The translations under genes were made by a program, and so were the position numbers. Shown here piece after piece: positions 60,871-64,000 of a stretch of DNA of 64,000 nucleotides; the first letter of the stretch is position 1; every line of letters begins with the position of its first letter. The notes beneath the pieces are model-generated. The model saw only the letters and a program-made list of their open reading frames with translations. It was not told the origin of the DNA and did no database searches. The DNA lies in contig JBKJIG010000031.1 in NCBI GenBank assembly GCA_046598415.1, forward strand, positions 62,001 through 126,000. Reading direction: 5' to 3'. This DNA is from VFJZ01 sp046598415. GTDB lineage: Bacteria > Actinomycetota > Thermoleophilia > Gaiellales > F1-60-MAGs149.

Positions 60871-61736
60871 CGCCGACCGACCTGTGAGCGATCGGCCAGA
60901 CGCTCCCCGAGCAGGTTGACGGCCACCACCACGACGACGATGCAGAGGCCGGCCGACAGCGCTTCGAGCGGGTAGCCCGTCAGCACGCCCGCGCGCCCCT
61001 CCGACACCATCACGCCCCAGTCGGCCTGCGGCGACTGCACGCCGAGGCCGAGGAACGAGATCGCCGCCAGGTCGACCATCGCGTAACCGAACAGGATCGT
61101 GCCCTGCGCGACCACCAGGCCGATGATGTTCGGCACCAGATGCCGGAGGCAGATCGCGATCGCACCGAGCCCCTGTACCTCCAGCGCCGAGATGTACAGC
61201 TGCGCGCGCTCCCGCAACGCCGCGCCGCGCAGCACCCGCGCGATGTACGGCGTGTAGGCGATCGAGAGCGCGATCACCGCCGTCTGCAGGCTCGGCCCGA
61301 ACACGGCGGCGGCCATCACCGCGATGAGGATGCCGGGGAACGCGAACAGCACGTCGAGCAGCGCGCCGATGGCGTTGTCCAGCCAGCCACCGCGCCACGC
61401 CGCCACGATGGCGAGGACCGTGCCGATGACGATCGAGATGCCCGCCACGGCGACGGCGCCGAAGATGGCCGTCTGCGACCCGCTGAGCAGCCGCGAGAGC
61501 AGGTCGCGGCCGCGGCCGTCGAAGCCGAGGTAGTGGCCCTCGAACGGGCCGACGTAGGCGAACCGCAGCTGGATGAAGTTCGGGTCGTACGGCGCGATGT
61601 GCGGCCCGATCACGGCGATCAGCAGCGCGACCACGAGCACGCCGGCGCAGACGTGGCCGACCAGGCCCGTCCCGCGCAGACCGGGGATTCCCCGGCGGCG
61701 GGCGGCGACCGCCTCGCCGGCGGCGATCACGCTCAT
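60867..61736 (-). CDS. Peptide-type ABC transporter permease (DppC-like)
   Basis: A 289-residue permease with an N-terminal OppC-type segment (GLVGHVCAGVLVVALLIAVIGPHIAPYDP) and about six transmembrane helices. The EAA-like loop is YISALEVQGLGAIAICLRHLVPNI. Overlaps both neighbours by four bases (ATGA). Confidence 0.93.
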   Translation of the reverse strand: MSVIAAGEAVAARRRGIPGLRGTGLVGHVCAGVLVVALLIAVIGPHIAPYDPNFIQLRFAYVGPFEGHYLGFDGRGRDLLSRLLSGSQTAIFGAVAVAGISIVIGTVLAIVAAWRGGWLDNAIGALLDVLFAFPGILIAVMAAAVFGPSLQTAVIALSIAYTPYIARVLRGAALRERAQLYISALEVQGLGAIAICLRHLVPNIIGLVVAQGTILFGYAMVDLAAISFLGLGVQSPQADWGVMVSEGRAGVLTGYPLEALSAGLCIVVVVVAVNLLGERLADRSQVGRR

Positions 61737-62680
61737 GACGCCCGGCTCCCGAGCTTGACGCGCGGGTCGAGCAGCGCGTAGAGGATGTCGACCACCGTGT
61801 TGGTGATCACGAACGCCCCGACGAGCACCAGCGAGATGCCCTGCACAACCGCGAAGTCCTTGTTCAGCGAGGCCTCCACCAGGTAGGCGCCGAGGCCGTT
61901 CAGCGCGAACGCGCGCTCGACCACCGCCGAGATGGCGATCAGCGACGCGATCGTGAGACCGGCGATGGTGGTGATGGGAATCGCCGCGTTGCGCAACACG
62001 TGACGGCGCAGCACGAGCCGGAACGGGATACCGCGGCTGACCGCGGTCTGCACGTGCTCGCGGCCCAGCTCGTCGCGCACCGACGAACGGGTGACGCGCG
62101 CCACCAGCGCCATCGACGTCATGCCGAGGGCGATCGCGGGCAGCGTCAGGTGGTAGATGCGGCCGAGCACCCCCTCCCCCTCACCGGTGGCCGGGAACCA
62201 GCCGAGGTCGACTGCGAACACCAGCAGCAGCACGACCGCCGCCACGAACGCCGGGAAGGCCGCCGACACGGTGGTCGCGACGACGACGCTGGAGTCGACG
62301 AAGCCGGGCCGCAACGCGGCCAGAATGCCCAGGCCGATGCCGACCGTGAGGATGATCAGCGACGCGTAGATGACCAGTGTGAGCGTGACGGTGGCGCGAC
62401 CCGTGATGAGGTCGGACACCTCCTGGCGGTGCGGGATCGAGACCCCGAAGTCGCCCGTCAGGGCCGCCTTCAGCCACAGCCAGTAGCGCACCAGGAAGGG
62501 CTCGTCGAGGTGGTAGCGGTGCTCGAGGATCGCGATCGCCTCGGGCGTCGGCGTGCGCCCCCCGGTGAGGGTGCTGATCGGGTTGCCGGGTGCCAGGTAC
62601 AGCGAGCCGTAGATCACGAAGCTCGACACGAGCAGCGTCACGACGAGCGTCGCGAGCCGCCGGACCAGGAACCGCAACAA
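61733..62680 (-). CDS. Peptide-type ABC transporter permease (DppB-like)
   Basis: A 315-residue permease starting MLRFLVRRLATLVVTLLVSS, the classic DppB N-terminus, with GSLYLAPGNPISTLTGG, and the EAA loop VRDELGREHVQTAVSRGIPFRLVLRRHVLRN. Six transmembrane helices are predicted. It starts 15 bases after the binding-protein stop. Confidence 0.94.
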   Translation of the reverse strand: MLRFLVRRLATLVVTLLVSSFVIYGSLYLAPGNPISTLTGGRTPTPEAIAILEHRYHLDEPFLVRYWLWLKAALTGDFGVSIPHRQEVSDLITGRATVTLTLVIYASLIILTVGIGLGILAALRPGFVDSSVVVATTVSAAFPAFVAAVVLLLVFAVDLGWFPATGEGEGVLGRIYHLTLPAIALGMTSMALVARVTRSSVRDELGREHVQTAVSRGIPFRLVLRRHVLRNAAIPITTIAGLTIASLIAISAVVERAFALNGLGAYLVEASLNKDFAVVQGISLVLVGAFVITNTVVDILYALLDPRVKLGSRAS

Positions 62681-62695
62681 CCCGATCTACCCCGT

Positions 62696-64000
62696 CTAGC
62701 CAGCTGCGCCGAGAGACGACAGCCAGGGACCGAACATGTAGACGAACGAGGTCGGCGCCCCGGTGATCGCCTTGTTCATCACCAGCACGGTGTCCGGAAC
62801 CGTCATCGGGATCCACGCCACGTCGTCGGTGATGATCTTCTGCGCCGCCACGACGTGCTCGGCGCGCTTGGTGTCGTCCGCTTCGCCGCGCGCGGCCTCC
62901 ATCTCCTTCGTCACCTCGGGGTTGTCGTAGCCGCCGAAGTTCTGCGAGCCGTCCTTCAGGACCAGCGTCGACAGCAGCGCCGCCGGATCGGCGTAATCGC
63001 CGTAGTTGATCGTGAAGAACCCGTCGATGTTCTTGCGGGCCTTCGGATCGATGAAGAAGTTGATGTAGTTGGCGGCCGACGTCGACTCCAGCTCGGCCTT
63101 CAGGCCGATCGCCTGGGCCGCCGACTGCACGGCCTGCGCCTCGGTGTTGAGCGGCAGCAGCTCGGCCGACGTGCCGAGCCGCAGCGTCTTGCCCTCGGCG
63201 CCGGCCTCCTTGATCAGCGCCTTGGCGCCCTCGATGTCGAGGACCGGCTCGGGCAGCGCGTCCCACCCGGCCTGGAACGTGCCACGCGCGTAGCCCCACG
63301 AGCCCGGGCCGGACAGCGCCCGGGGCAGGTTGGCCGCGCCCTTGTAGAGCTGGTCGATCAGCGGCTGGCGGTCGATCGCCATCGATAGCGCCCTACGCAC
63401 CCGCACGTCGCCGAGCACGCCGGAGTAGTTCGAGACGATCATCGCGTCGGACGCCGCCGACGGGCCCTGGTAGACCTTCACCTCGGGCGAGGTGCGCAGC
63501 TGGTCGAGCGTCGTCAGCTGCAGCGGGTAGTAGCCGTCCAGCTCGCCGGTCAGGAACGCAGACGTGACGGCGGCGTCGTCGGAGTAGCCCTTGAACGTCA
63601 CCTTCGCGACCCGGCCGGCGCCGGCCGGATCCCAGTAGGCGTCGTTCTTCACGACGGTGACGCCCTCGCCGGTCTTCCACACGTCGAGCTTGTATGGCCC
63701 GGTGCACATGGTGCCGCCGTCGACGGTACCGAACTTCTCACCCGCAGCCTCGACGAAGGCCTTCTCCATCACGACGCCGGCCGGGCCGGACATCTCGTTG
63801 CGGAACCAGTAATCGGGCTCGGTCATCGTGATCGTAACTTCGAGCGGGCCGGTCGCCTTGATGTCCTTCACCCGCGCGAACACCTGCGGGTAGAAGCCGC
63901 CGAGCTTGCCGTCCTGCGCGCGGCCGAGGCTGTAGACCACGTCGTCCGCAGTCAGCGGCTTGCCGTCCCAGAACGTGATGCCGTCCTTGAGCGTGATCAC
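62696..64000 (-). CDS. Family 5 solute-binding protein, 5'-truncated by the window edge
   Basis: The C-terminal 434 residues of a DppA/OppA-type binding protein; the signal peptide lies beyond base 64000. Family features are TFWDGKPLTADDVVYSLGRA, VRVRRALSMAIDRQPLIDQLYKG and TGPYKLDVWKTGEG. It is the first visible gene of the five-gene transporter operon. The ligand is unknown; its place beside an amine and aromatic catabolism block may hint at the substrate class. Confidence 0.92.
   Translation of the reverse strand: MITLKDGITFWDGKPLTADDVVYSLGRAQDGKLGGFYPQVFARVKDIKATGPLEVTITMTEPDYWFRNEMSGPAGVVMEKAFVEAAGEKFGTVDGGTMCTGPYKLDVWKTGEGVTVVKNDAYWDPAGAGRVAKVTFKGYSDDAAVTSAFLTGELDGYYPLQLTTLDQLRTSPEVKVYQGPSAASDAMIVSNYSGVLGDVRVRRALSMAIDRQPLIDQLYKGAANLPRALSGPGSWGYARGTFQAGWDALPEPVLDIEGAKALIKEAGAEGKTLRLGTSAELLPLNTEAQAVQSAAQAIGLKAELESTSAANYINFFIDPKARKNIDGFFTINYGDYADPAALLSTLVLKDGSQNFGGYDNPEVTKEMEAARGEADDTKRAEHVVAAQKIITDDVAWIPMTVPDTVLVMNKAITGAPTSFVYMFGPWLSSLGAAG

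Overview
The window is a roughly 70 percent GC bacterial chromosome segment, gene-dense, with many ATGA and GTGA start/stop overlaps. Gene content points to an actinobacterium, possibly class Thermoleophilia: a SipW-type signal peptidase fused to a DUF5305-like region beside small secreted proteins, many universal stress proteins, and NarL/DevR-type two-component genes. The class assignment is inference.

Layout. 1-4.8 kb: the end of a glutamine amidotransferase, an orphan ectoine synthase, an M20 hydrolase, and an operon of DUF4097 protein, histidine kinase and response regulator. 5.0-6.3 kb: a complete IS30-family insertion sequence with 45-bp imperfect terminal repeats whose outer 13 bp recur at 45.7 kb. 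6.3-10.1 kb: a leftward four-gene chain (Ada/AlkA fusion, Ogt, glutathione transferase, frameshifted PLP decarboxylase). 10.2-15.5 kb: HAD hydrolase, Gfo/Idh/MocA oxidoreductase, MFS exporter, amine oxidase, cupin.

15.5-39.2 kb is the most interesting part. It resembles the mycobacterial DosR dormancy regulon in content: seven universal stress protein genes, a DevR-like response regulator, a DevS-like GAF kinase, a P-type ATPase coupled to a GNAT/acyl-CoA synthetase fusion, a membrane-tethered NirK-like copper protein, phosphoketolase and acetate kinase (an acetyl-phosphate route to ATP), a dihydroorotate-dehydrogenase-like flavoprotein and a B-type heme-copper oxidase. Its intergenic regions carry a recurring palindrome, best form TGCGGG-AAA-CCCGCA (core GCGG-N5-CCGC). 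Five copies lie 57-59 bases upstream of a start codon and others at 76-89. I propose it as the operator of a hypoxia/dormancy-type regulon.

39.2-42.0 kb: an operon for two small secreted proteins and their SipW-type peptidase. 42.1-44.6 kb: a polar amino-acid ABC transporter. 44.8-45.6 kb: a methyltransferase. 45.8-55.7 kb: an oxidative catabolism block with a trimethylamine-dehydrogenase-like flavoprotein lacking the flavin-linking cysteine, protocatechuate 3,4-dioxygenase, 4-hydroxybenzoate hydroxylase, a molybdopterin oxidoreductase, an unrecognised protein with a gluconolactonase fragment, a Rieske oxygenase and a LysR regulator. 55.8-64 kb: an EamA transporter, a fold-type III PLP decarboxylase with an SDR, and a peptide-type ABC transporter whose binding-protein gene runs off the right edge.

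No rRNA, tRNA, CRISPR array or prophage was seen.
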